Position numbers and translations under genes: made by a program | Shown here: in pieces, positions 13,501 to 25,129 of the stretch | Numbering within the stretch: position 1 is the first letter of the stretch | Layout of the letters: each line of letters starts with the position of its first letter | The notes under the pieces: generated by a model | What the model saw: the letters and a program-made list of their open reading frames with translations, nothing else | What the model was told of the DNA's origin: nothing | Database searches by the model: none | Origin: Fasciolopsis buskii | Lineage: Eukaryota; Platyhelminthes; Trematoda; Plagiorchiida; Fasciolidae | Reading direction: 5' to 3' | Length of the DNA: 64,000 bases | Assembly: GCA_008360955.1 (NCBI GenBank) | Contig: LUCM01008331.1 | Span: 402,535-466,534, forward strand

Positions 13501-15476
13501 CTACAAAGTGAGGAAAAAATCAATCATGCACAGCGCCGCATTTACGGGTGGGCTAAGGGCATTTCTGATAGAGACGGTATCAACGTTACCATCTTCGATA
13601 ATTGTGGCGATAAGATTTACAGTGACGACACTGGTTCTAACGTGTAATTTTGATTGTGTTGATCAGAAAAGAATTCCATATTTAGGGGTCAGTGGCAAAG
13701 TTTCACCGAAAGGAAATATGTTTATTTCTATTCTGGTGTAAAATTGGAATGCAAACATGCTAAAACATTTGCCCAAAAAGACCATTGTTTGTAGCAAATT
13801 CTTGTTTAAAACCTTGGACGGTATCGTCAAAATTGGGCTGAACAACACTTCTTGACGAATGTCTGTTAGTCTTCATGGGTTTTCCGGGTGAGCACGAGTG
13901 TAAGGTGGTGGTTGCCAATTGGCAACCCCCACAATTCAAGGACTTAAGCTTTCGTTGAAGTTCGATGATTCAGCTAAGAAACTGCCCGAAAGGCCTGAAG
14001 GTAATGCTGCTCCAAATCGGAGCCGAGCTAGCGTCTCACTTGGGTCGCGATAAATAAGCGGTCCCGATCCGCCCTGGCAGGACTAAGGTAATGGCTGTGC
14101 CGTATCGCCTTGCCCACCAAAACACCAAGGCTCTAAGACAAAGCAATTCAGAAGCACATCAAACCGTCTGCTAGAGAAAAGTTCGCTAGATTTTTATGGA
14201 AGAGATTAAACTTTAAGAATGTGCAAAATTACCTTGAAAGTTTTATAGCTCTCAACTTAAGCAAACAACGGAGATTATTTCGCGACTTACTTGAAGCATG
14301 AGAATAAAAAAAGAAATACGTTTGATAGACTTCAATTCCAGCCATCCCCGTCGATGGAGAATGACATCGGAACTAGCAGGATATAACCGTTAACGATATT
14401 TGGGTTGTCAGTACATCCTCTGATGTAGAGATTTGTCTGACATCAAAGTTCACGAAAAATTCACATCAATCACAATGCAGACAATTAAATCTAAGATTTT
14501 TACTAGATTTTAGGTCCGCGAAAATGTACAGGAGGAGAGGAGTAACGAAACCCACTCGCAGATTGGATCCAGCGCACATCGCCAACGTAGGACACCCAAT
14601 GATCTTCGGGTATGCAATCCAAGTTATCTGTCTAGCTCCAATCAACCTCACGAATTCGGTGAGCACTGCCAGTTTGTATGCGGGTAAACTAATGGCAGTA
14701 CAGTTTGACTAAATGGGATTGCACAAGCAACAGTGTTTTCCCCCTCAAAACCAGGCTTTCGTGGCTCTCAATTTTGATGCAACCAAAGGCCGAGGGACAA
14801 CGTAATGACCATTAGAGAAACGAAAATATGCCGAAACTCAAGCGAAGATATGCCGTATACCAATGAATACCACCCTTTACACTCTCTTTAGACAGTAGTG
14901 CGTAAGTGTGCGTGGTAGGTTACATGGTGAATGGAATCATGCATTAGGTAGTGTCGACGCTCAGCTTACAAATAAGAAACCAATGTTTCACCTTTGCTCT
15001 TAATTACTAGCAGTACACAACCACCGCACTCGAACCGGAGAGGTGGACAGTGATACCACACGAAGAGTGATGTCAAGTACATCTTGAAGTTCACTGTGCC
15101 AATTACTCGTTTGACCTATACCCTCTAAGTATATGTGGTCATTGAACCGTATCATCTCGAGATAACAGAAACAAAAACGCACACAGTCTTACGTTTGATT
15201 ATTTACATTTTAGGAATAAAAACATTGCAATTTAGAACGGTAAAGAACATCCAGATTCCTATCTAGATGGCGTGTTCCGTGAGCTCTAGGATTATTTGAT
15301 AGCAAGATTATTGCTAAATAATTTCTGCCCTTTTCTGTCGTCAAAACCACAAACTGCTTTCGTCCTTTGGTTTTTTTACTGGGACATTCTGTCTCATGCA
15401 AGAATTTGATCGAACTACTAGTTTTCTAGCTAGGTCGGTAAATATTAAATATTTTTCACGGCATCCCATCTCTGAC
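13501..15476. other. Intron between FN3 exons 10 and 11, with a GC-rich patch
   Basis: About 2 kb. Between 13880 and 14150 the sequence is clearly GC-richer than the rest and contains a perfect 18-base palindrome (13910-13927) and two related copies of an AGGTAATG-led segment (near 14000 and 14090). This may be the remains of a repeat, but no family can be named. Confidence 0.55.
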
Positions 15477-16001
15477 CTTGTAACCAGTGATGTTTTGACC
15501 ACAGTGCATCACAACTGGCTCCGACCATTGGATACGAAATCCCACGGAATTGAGCATGACGTGCAGATTTGTAACTTTGCTGAGTGGCGCAGACAACCAC
15601 ATTTGTGGTTTGCCTTTAAAGAGCCAGGGCGGTTGTGCGGCGGGTGGCAGACGAAGATTACTAATCATGGGAACTGCACCGGCTACAACTTCCGGACCGT
15701 ACAAATGCTCATGAACTGCTGCAGGTGACTCTCGCGAGAAAGCTCGCACCCGAACGCGGTAGGCAGCTCCCGATTGTAATCCAACAAACAGGTATTCGTG
15801 CACGTCTGTCCGGTTAACGCAGACCACCATTCGCAAAATTCCACACAAATCTCGTTCCACATGTTCACAGTCATATTTCATACGTCGTGGAGAGCGCAGT
15901 TCCTTGAATTCTGATTGGTTTGTATTGTCAGTTATGGTCATATGTTCCAAAATCAACACGTAACCACCCGTAGGTCCATTCCACTGCGTTGGCATCAAAG
16001 G
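15477..16001 (-). CDS. FN3 exon 10 (rest of FN3 domain 6, start of domain 7)
   Basis: The largest exon seen, 525 bases, phase 0 on both sides. It continues directly from SWK with WNGPTGGYVLILEH, the usual NG-x-GGY turn into the C strand. It closes domain 6 with LQSGAAYRVRVRAFSRES and then starts domain 7 (NLHVMLNSVGFRIQWSEP, then CGQNITGYK). Sequons NQS, NRT and NIT are present. The acceptor is TTTGCATGTAG and the donor GTCAGA is non-standard beyond GT, but phase and protein continuity into the next exon (GYK then IVVTHVQ) support it. Confidence 0.9.
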
Positions 16002-17231
16002 CTACATGCAAATCAGAGAATCAGATCATTTCAACAGTCAAATTCTTGAGCAATGAATCCAACTGCTAACAAATAATGGATTAACAACACGAATAATAAA
16101 TATTTTCTTTCGATAGATGGTTCTGGAGAGGAAAATATTTTCCAAAGTTTGCCCGGCTTCATTTAGAACAAACGACTACTTTGTCTAGTTCTTTTTTATC
16201 TTTGTAAAGTCTAGGGATACGCCACCAATAAAACCGTCTTTTGCTTCATGTGACATACCTCGTGCACTGGATATGGCAAATCACCGAGAGAATGGGGACA
16301 GCGAAGCTGTCGATTAAAGCTGGCCTATTTTCTCATCAAGTTCAGACCGAGCCACAGATAATCTAATCTTTTCACCATACTTGTTGGACAATGAAAACGT
16401 GCCCCGCAATTCTTCATTGGAACAAACAATATACGAATAACAAAATGTCCACCTTTGAAACGATAAATCATTTTTAACAACACAGAACTGTTACCAGGAT
16501 AGATAATGAACAAGGGACGAAATTCCGACAGACGATTCGCACAATTTCCCTACCTGACCTTCAAATTCATATTTTACGCAACAAATCTGTCAGAAAGGCT
16601 ATATTCCTACCATGGAAATAGGTTCACATTAAGCTTGAACAAAATATTTGGGTTTGTAAATTCTCATTGCATTCTTCGTGCAGACGAATCACCGTTGGTC
16701 CATCTTTCGCACTTCCCAAAACACTCATGGGAATTAGGTAGTGCCATGAAACTTTCTGTCGCATGTTGTCAACTGCAAGGTCAAAGTAGAAAACAACACG
16801 AAAAATTCATATCATCTCTGTTTTTCTATTTTCAATGCGGTAACCTTGTGGACACCTCGAGAGTCTGTGGAATGACGACCCATGCACGGTCATTTTAATT
16901 CGCCCGCGGTTGCAAAGACGGATGCGTTTCCGTCAAAACTACTATGCTCAAGCACATTTCAACATGCCGTAGGAATATGGATAAAAACGACAAAGCTGTT
17001 GATCATCAATTTAGTTGATTTTTGTTGTGGTGAGCACCGTAAATTTGGATATCCAAACAAGAAATTCTTATTCATTTGAAGCATCACAAAAACAGACCAA
17101 TCGAAAATTCGTAAATCGAAAAAGGACCAACCTATAGATAATTTTTTCTAGTGCGTTCCCTCATCTGCAATTTCAGTAGTACCAGCTACACGGGAATAAA
17201 TCGTGCAGTGACTATGAACCTGCAGACTCAC
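16002..17231. other. Intron between FN3 exons 9 and 10
   Basis: About 1.2 kb of AT-rich intron. A 130-codon plus-strand frame (16506-16898) has no family signature and is taken as chance. Confidence 0.7.
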
Positions 17232-17600
17232 TTTCCATGAAACTCTGAGACGTTGCTCATCTAACACGACCACACGCACGTTTTCGGGGGCCGATCCAGG
17301 CAATCCGGGTTTCGTGGTGAACCAGTTAGATGGATCGGAGTAGGCGATCTCTGCATCGTTCACATCGTCAGAGCGCGAACTACACGCAAATAGTGTGTAC
17401 AATGGTTGCCAGACCCAGACGCGATAGTGCATGTGCGGCTGTAAACCGGTCATTCGCATTGTGAGTGTGACCCCGTGATTTGAGTCATTCATTCGATTTT
17501 CCGGAGTAGCCAAGGTGGTCAAAGGCCAGGTTATATGTTCGCAACGAACGGCCGAAAGCTGGTTATTCAGGGAGAAATTATACAGAGCACACAAAAGAGG
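17232..17600 (-). CDS. FN3 exon 9 (end of FN3 domain 5, start of domain 6)
   Basis: A 369-base exon with a TTTTTCGATCGTAG acceptor and a perfect GTGAGT donor, phase 0 on both sides. It closes domain 5 with the E-F strands VTLTMRMTGLQPHMHYRVWV and a G-strand region ending DPSNWFTTKPG. It opens domain 6 with APENVRVVV and RLRVSWK, the FN3 B strand with its Trp. NFS and NDS sequons are present. Translation past the donor continues in frame for about 20 codons, so the exact end relies on the consensus donor and on the phase and FN3 fit with the next exon. Confidence 0.9.
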
Positions 17601-18614
17601 CTACGATCGAAAAACCAGTGGACAGATATTTTCATGATAAACTGATGATACATTCACCCGTTCTGGTTTTACGAATAATATCCGGTATTAATTATCATTC
17701 GTTGGACTTGTAAGATACAGTTTGTTCCAGAATGAGGATTTATTAAGCCTTCACAGGCATGTTACAAATAGTAAAGTAACGGCATCGTATACAAGGTAAA
17801 AGTGCATGCGAATGTTATCAGACAGCGCTGGCATTTACTTGCACTCTTCCTCGCTCGGACAATCCGTCCCCGCTGAACAAACCGCTGATCTGACTTGATC
17901 ATGTGTTGCAACTTCACGCAGAAAGACTGTACTTAATGGATCAAAAGGCTAAGTTCAGCTTTGAGCAATTACATAATAATTACCATAGTTTTCGTTCTCG
18001 CTTTGATTGTGATCTACTCAAGAATTACAGAATAAGAAAGTGCCGGAGGATGGAAAGATTGAAGTTTGCGCCTTTCAAGACTATAATCGCCTTAGCATCA
18101 AAGGCCAAAGCAGCGGTCATAAAATGTATTTACTTATCCAAGTACTAAATGTGGGCTGAGGTTGCTGAGTTTCGGTGATCGAACAAGTTCGTCTTGCTTT
18201 AGTGTGTTCAGCAAAAATTTTACGTTTCCATATTTATGCTACATCTTTGTCTCGATCATGTTATTGGATGTTTGTGACATCAGTCAAAGCCGAGAGATAT
18301 ACTCTGTTTTCGTTAAGTCACACAATTATTCATAAGAGACAATGGATATGGTTAATACTCGTTTGTTCTTACATGCCTGCGGGGTTTCCAAACTGCCAAT
18401 GTTAGTGACTGACAGTAAACTTAGCCATGGAATTTGGACGAATGACGGCCTAACTTGCTGCTAGTCCTTAAAAATAAGAGGACGAAATGATATTTTATCT
18501 CGTTACGTTCTGAGCCCGCTGACGGAAGTGAACATAGAACATTTAGCTTCTTTGAAACCCCCAGAAGTTTTGTGAAAGAGCAGCTGATAAGCATCCCTTC
18601 AGGATAAACAGGAG

Positions 18615-18684
18615 GGGGGAGGATTCGAACCCGTGACCTACACTTCTGAACGCCACGACCTTACCCGTCTCGCCACCCGGCGCC
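18615..18684 (-). mobile_element. tRNA-derived SINE head, family 1
   Basis: Read on the minus strand this is a tRNA-like block: a box A-like GGCGAGACGGGTAAGG and a perfect box B, GGGTTCGAATCC (plus-strand 18621-18632). The T-stem does not pair well and no clean cloverleaf forms, so it is a SINE promoter region rather than a working tRNA. It shares about 37 of 50 positions, by hand alignment, with the copy near 57.7 kb in the same orientation. Confidence 0.65.
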
Positions 18685-19429
18685 TATTAACACACGAATG
18701 AGAAGTCATACTTATCCTACTCTACGAACGATCACAGAAAACCGAGGTTTCAAGTTATATGGCGTACTTATTCGTATTGATCGAAATAAAAGCCTGAAGT
18801 TAAATATGCGCCGTTGTGTATCATTACTCAAGCAGAATTTCACAGTTGATCGTAAAGGTCGTCTTAGTCCTGTCGTCGAACCAACCAAGTCACCATAGAA
18901 GGGGTCGTCGTCATCCGTGAGTTGATTTCCTCATGCGTCACCGTTGGCAGCCTGTCGTTTATTCACCGATTCGAAATTCATGGCAAAAATCTGCCCATTT
19001 CTGAGTTTCACAACTTCTCAACCAGAAAACTACAAATTCGCAATACATCGACCAGCACAACTAACACATAGTGATGATGGTAATCGTCTAGCTAAGAAGA
19101 CAAAAAGTGCTAACAATGATTGTGAAAGTTTTAACGCCACCGGTGGCAAAACGTGGTGAAGAATTAATGCAAAGTTTTCCGCTAATGCCTATTCATTTAG
19201 TGGGCAAAATGAAAAAGCTAACAATGACTTGACTTGTTAACAATCTCATTAAACCCTCTTGCTGCTACATCTGATGATCCACTGTTTTTAAAACTTTTCA
19301 TCGATGGTCTTTCCTTTTTTTTGTATCATCAAAGTGGGTTTCTGAAGTGAATCAAAACTAACAATTTCTTATGGTTGATATTTATGCTGCTGTTATAGGA
19401 TTTTTGAGGGTCCGAAAATTATTAGTTGC

Positions 19430-19520
19430 TATTATCTAATTTGGAAAATGCGCTTGAATGTGAAAACAAAAGACCGTGTTTATCGACAGTGTGTAGTTAC
19501 ACCAATTTTGCTAGCTTAAA
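19430..19520 (+). pseudogene. Degenerate non-LTR retrotransposon fragment (region after the RT catalytic core)
   Basis: The plus strand encodes IWKMRLNVKTKDRVYRQCV followed by VTPILLA and a stop. This resembles the segment of non-LTR reverse transcriptases that usually reads like HLW-R-(S)-KGRVY-A-VRSVLLYG before the GSETW motif. Frames break on both sides and no full domain remains, so it is a decayed relic in an intron. The call rests on this one motif-level likeness. Confidence 0.4.
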
Positions 19521-20460
19521 TTGCCGACAATTTTACTGGGGTTAAGAATTTATTCTAATCTTTGTCATGGACTTCTGACTGTTCGTCTGAAGTTGTTGCT
19601 AAATCTAAGGTATGTGCAGCAGCGTAGTTGCATCAGTCCACAAAAGTTTCGTCTTTCTAGTAGATTGTTTGAATCGTGTTCTCGAGGAGGTCATCCAGTA
19701 ATTTTTTTTAGCTAAGTCTAATTCTTCTGAGATAAATAATTCTGCGACGTCACATGAGTGGCTCGTTGCAACTTCTTCCAACCTCATATCCTTTGGTTCG
19801 CCTAGAAACTACTGTTAATTTTTCATGCAGTAAGTTGGCTTGTCTCTCAGGGGTTTCAAGCATCTCAACAATCCACAGGCCCAGTCTGAATTTTGGATTT
19901 CCCGTCTGGAAATTCATTGATCTCACTGAGATATCAACCTTGCATAATTTCGGCGATTTTGTTTGAGGCGCCAATTCTCATCCGTCGTTCTCCTTCTTTT
20001 GCTAATTTTTTCTGTCTTGTAAGTTTTGTGAGATGATGCTCCGTTTGTTTTTCTATTTTTTGATTGGATCTGTTTTGAGCAGGTCATCAGTGGAACTTTC
20101 CTTCCATAGTTGTCTCGCCAAATCAGCTCAGTCGTCTTAGTCATTAACTACTCTCATCCTTTCTTTGTCAGCCGACACTGTAAGTTTTTGATGTCTTTCG
20201 TAAAAGTTTGGAGAGTCCCACGTTTCATGAAGGAGAGGGTGCCAAAAGTCTATTTACGGTTATCAAAACACCAGCTTCATCAATCAATAGACTTACAAAT
20301 CACCAACTAAAGGTAAAGTAATAAATTAATACTTTGAATAATTGGAAACATGTTCTATTTGTCTATTTCAAATGCTTCTGCTCACGGTATTACTAAATAA
20401 TGCTTCATTTTTCCGAGGGAAATTCAGCAAACAAAAGGATGTCAAACGAGCGGGTTACCT

Positions 20461-20570
20461 GCGGTGGGAAAACTCGAATCCATGAAATTTACTTTCAAAC
20501 AGCCTTACGGTCACCCCCTCATTGACAGCGGCCGATGACCATTGAACCAAGGCCTCCCTGACTGAAGCAC
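20461..20570 (-). mobile_element. Degenerate tRNA-derived SINE-like copy
   Basis: On the minus strand, GGTTCAATGGTCA, TAAGGCTGTTTGAAAG and a box B-like GGATTCGAGTTTTCCC occur in the order expected of a tRNA-derived head. It is more decayed than the copies at 18.6, 29.5 and 57.7 kb. Confidence 0.4.
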
Positions 20571-23500
20571 AATTGTGCTTCTTGTCTACGAAAAAGGACA
20601 TTAACACGACGGGTTGGAATTACAAGTGGAACGATTGTGTTTGTACATTTCACGCTGTGCTGGTCGGACTTCGTTCACTTCAGATGGTCCATTTTCCTCT
20701 CCCAAATGCTTGAAATGGCAACCAGAGAAAATCCCCGAAATTTCACCGGTTACCCAACTTTATAAACGACGAGAACTTCAAAAGATTTTCTATTACACAG
20801 TTACACCATATCGTTTGTGATTGTGCACTCTTTCAGAACCGGGGGTTGCTAGTCAATAAGCCCTTGGTCAGAATTTTGGTGTTCATTCACCGGATGAACT
20901 AGAAGTGGGGTCAAGTGAAGTGAATCAGCTGTACACATGGTGATTTCCACCTCGAAGCGTTTGAAACGTCATCCAGACTCTGAGATTCATTTTAAATCAG
21001 ACTACCGTCATTTTCATGGGTTCTCTCTCTCGATGGTAGACAACACTGAGAATCGGCACAGAAGAGCATGTAAATTTCTTTGACTAACGTGCACTACATC
21101 ATTTGGTCATTAGAAAAATTCTCGATAATGGACACAAACAAACGTTCGCTCACTAAACGGTATAGACTAAGTGATCGTGTTCGAATCGTATAGCAGCGGC
21201 TCGGAATGACAAAGAAAGTGATCCATCTCTCGGACAAGCCTTTCGGCACCGGCTCGCTCTCGTTTCGTGGTGGGATTTGGAAACTTAAACAACAGAACAC
21301 AGTCATTATTATTCACAGAATATTTAAACTATCAAAATGACCGTGATTGCTGTGCACACTCGAGCTTATTACTTGGCGGTCATGTACTAAAATTAAACAT
21401 TCTGAACCCGCCCTCGCCTATGCCCTCGTAGGTGAATCACCAACAACATCATTAGAATTCCCTTTTTGTTGCCCCAATTATCGGCGTAGGCAGCAAAATG
21501 TTTGGTTCACAAGAAAAAGGGTTGTGCGCCAAACTGTTGACCTTATATTTTTAATCCTACTAACCTTTTGTTTATTGTATTCACACGCTCAACATAAGCG
21601 AGTTGAAGACAACGCCCAAAGCACTAAGGCGACCGCACGTCGTTCAGCTTAGCAAGCCTAAAATCCATTAGTGGCCCGGTAGTCATGACTCCTCGCGCAT
21701 GTTGATGCATGAGCTAAATAACCGTTTAATTAGTGTCATGATGCACACAGTGTTTATTTGTTTCTTCTTTGCTTTCAAAGCCCACTATGCGATCCTGGTA
21801 CAACATATTTTATGTCTGGGGTTCCGAGAACACTTTGACAAAGCCAAGAAACTACGCAAACATTTAGCGTACTCGCGAACAAATTGTCTGTAATTCCCCG
21901 TCCTCGCTGAAGGCATGGAACATCGGGCCAACCCTACCGTTAGTAGCTGAGCATCTTCCTTAACTCTGAATATCAGTACGCGTATCTAATTATATCGGTC
22001 CCGAGACGACTATCAGCTAACTGTACATTGTAAAACTTAGTGGACACTTTGATTGTTTTTATATTGGAATGCTTGCACCATTGTTGATCCGTACCGTCAA
22101 ATATGATTGTATTTCTATGATTTGACTCAAAAGTTCATCGGCACAAGAAAGTTCGTAATGAAAGCGCGAAAGTTGAGCATACTGAAAGGAAACTAACGCG
22201 ATTTTTACCGTCCTGTAAAAACCATTCATTTTTCATTTTTCTGATGGGTTCAGTGCAGCAGTTTCATCAAACCACCGTTTAATTGGTTACACGTAAAATT
22301 ACGAAAAGGGTTCGCTTACTACTGATTGCTCTCGAATAGAAGAAATGTTCCGGTGAAAAGGATTATTGTCTTTATACGATTGCTTTCTCCCCGTGTACAC
22401 GAACAGAAAATCTGCGCAATGGCTGATTGAATAGCATATCGGCAAGGCTTCTGTTTAGCACAATCGATATCCGGTCACGTACCTCAAAGCACATCGCTTG
22501 GCTAGCAAACGATCAAACAACCCGCCTCAATTTGGCGATGAATGTAATCATTTGATAGTTTTGCTTTCAAGAAACCCCCTTAGGCGGTTGGCACTTTTCG
22601 CTAGTTAGATTTTTCCAAAAACCAAAATTCACATCTAAATATTATCCAAGAAAATTTACTCGATACAGTTGGCATTAAGCTGATAAGAAAAACCGATGCG
22701 TTTGGTCTTCTGCTTGGAAGGAAGGTGACAATTGCGAGAAACCATGGTTATTGTTACCGCTTGATAGGGAATGCGGTGCACATCATAGATGCACCCACTA
22801 TCGCTTTGACTATGTCACAACCAAACGTCAAGGTGTGCACTTCGCAACTCTAAACCCATTTTTTCATTGAATAGTGGTAAAAAAGAAAACACTATTTTTC
22901 ACCGTTCGCCCGATCTCCTGACTGCGAAGTCAACACCCAGTAGAGCACATTCAAAGGTTAGAAACTTGTGGACATCAAATACTGCGTTAAAAAGTGATTA
23001 ACACAACTACAAGATGTAGTAAATCTAATTAGATAATTAATCTGAAGTTGAATTGGAATCCGTCATGGCCGACAGTTGACGTGCTTGGATAAAATGCATC
23101 CACGGTAAAGGTACAAAATCAATACCCGGGTAATCAAAAGCTCCAGTTTTATTACTTCCCAGAGGAGGCAATATAGTTTGACAAAATTTTATCAGACCAT
23201 ATTAGCAAATTGGTTTCTTTTTTTGTGAATATGAAAGATTATGTTGTTGGGAATAGTAAGTTGGAAAAAAAATTTTCGTGATTGAAAAAATGCGCCCATT
23301 AATCATTTCCCCGCTTACCATCATAACACAATGGGGCAGGCAAAAGGAGAATGGAGGCCATATTGCATAACAATCAACTAGTACGGAATTAATCAACAAA
23401 GTGTAACAATAACCATTGGCGAATTCCACGGCTGAAAGTTCCAAAAGAGTCAACTAACTTTTGTAAACACATAACAACCTTCCTGATCTTTTAATATCGA

Positions 23501-23842
23501 ATGATTTATCTAGTTGAATAGATAAAATGTTGGAGTGAATACTAGCTTTGACTGCGCCGTCTAATGTGTAGAGATCAAGGACGAACGCCGGACGAACCAA
23601 GTGAATTTATTTTAGATTACTGTGGGGGAATGAGGAACTATTTTTTTCTTTTGCGTGGGATGGCAAACACATTCATGTTTTCCACAAAGAAAGGTGAATT
23701 ATACGTAGGGCGATTAAACAGGTGAGCCGGAACTGAACAAGTTTGCTTCGGCCACTGAGTCACAGCCATACGCACTGAACGTAAGCAACCTAGGTGACTT
23801 TTCTTCCACACAAATAAGTTTCCAGTGACACCATAGTGATAT

Positions 23843-23853
23843 TATATATATAT
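23843..23853. repeat. Short (AT)n tract
   Basis: Short alternating AT run in an intron. Confidence 0.6.
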
Positions 23854-24138
23854 CATTCATCTATGGTTATGCATGTGTGCGTAACCCTGATAGAACTTAC
23901 AGGAAGAACGTTCCATCCCTAGAGCGGGTGCATTTCGGTGCACCTTCGACCATTATCTAAGGATACAAGGAAGAACCTAAAAGAGCCGCCTTCTCCATTG
24001 TTTTACATTTGGTATCGGTGAAACTAGTGATACTTGCTTAAACTCCAGCCGCGTCGTCAAAATGAAATGGGTTCACCATGTAATCTTTAAGCCTGTCAAG
24101 ATGCGCCAATAAATAGTAAGGTTTTTTGTGCACATACG

Positions 24139-24202
24139 ACCATATATATGGCCATATATGACCATATATATATCTACAAATATATATATATATATACATA
24201 TG
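24139..24202. repeat. AT-rich microsatellite with nested palindromes
   Basis: CCATATATATGG, CCATATATG and longer (TA)n tracts follow one another over about 64 bases. The CCATATATATGG core is a perfect palindrome. This is likely a simple repeat prone to cruciform formation. Confidence 0.8.
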
Positions 24203-24925
24203 ACTTCTTCAGTTCCTTTTAAACGTGCTGTTTTGTTAAAGATCAAGACAGCAAGCGACAGAGATCCGACCACTAAAGGTGTAACTGAGATTAAAAATTT
24301 GCGACTTTAGATGATTACTACTGTGATCAAGTTTCGATGTCTAAAATTATGATTTTTTAGTAATGAACCTATTCGCTAGTCCGGTAGAAGTCTCCTAATT
24401 TAATTCTACTATTTGAAACCGATTTTTACCGTCCAAAAGTGTACGGGCCGCACACGCGAAAAGTGAGTGGGTAAATGTTGTCCGCCTTAAACGCGAGAAC
24501 GTGAATCAACCGAAATTCCAGAAATGGGACAGCAAAAGTTACCGCAGTTATATCATGCAAACTTATTTCTGCCACTGTTAGGCTTTCACAGCTTCGTCTC
24601 GTATAATTAATCAGGCCAAAGTGCCGTCGAATGCAAGCTAGGCACATTCAAAAAGTACTGAACACACTCGGTCAAATGTTTGTCCTCGAACATGCAGGAC
24701 AGTTTGCAAGAGGACTGACGACAAAAACAAAATAATGCATTCCTATATAAAACTCACTTCTCAGTGGTGTAAGGGATTGATATTTTTATGCTTGCTTGAG
24801 TGCTATTCGCCCCCACCCAATTAGTTAAGCATATCGGCAGAGTTTCGTTTTACAGTTTGACGTCCAAAAATCCGATAAAATTTTATTTTTTATATAAGGT
24901 GTTGGACTGGTTCGATGGGACTTAC

Positions 24926-25129
24926 CCAAATCCGCTGTCTTCTGTTCACCTCATCCCATTCCGTAAGTATTCCAGAAGCGGATTGGATTTGTGCCTGAAT
25001 TGGCCAAGTAAGTCGTTCTAAGAATTCCGTCATTCGATCGTGATCGATCCACCAAAGTGAGTTCACTCCATTTGCCCTGGACCCCGTGGGTACGAATACC
25101 ACACTCACGTTTAACATGACAATAGTGTC
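24926..25129 (-). CDS. FN3 exon 8 (middle of FN3 domain 5)
   Basis: This 204-base exon, phase 0 on both sides, follows a clear polypyrimidine tract (CTTCTTTTTCTTCATTTCAAG) and ends at GTAAGT. It encodes the C strand (NVSVVFVPTG, with an NVS sequon) and a Trp-rich middle region (SLWWIDHDRM, LTWPIQ, LTEWDEV) that acts as a large insertion in domain 5. The FN3 character here depends on the neighbouring exons; alone it would be hard to recognise. Confidence 0.75.

Larger units (their letters stand above)
17601..24925. other. Intron between FN3 exons 8 and 9 (longest, 7.3 kb)
   Basis: It holds tRNA-derived SINE copies at about 18615-18684 and 20461-20570, a degenerate retrotransposon segment at about 19430-19520, a partial hammerhead-like motif at 18457-18487 and two AT microsatellites. 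The remainder is AT-rich with no supported gene. Confidence 0.7.

Noticed and set aside
18615..18684. Functional tRNA gene
   Set aside because: Boxes A and B are present but the T-stem has mismatches and no acceptor stem pairs, so it reads as a SINE head.
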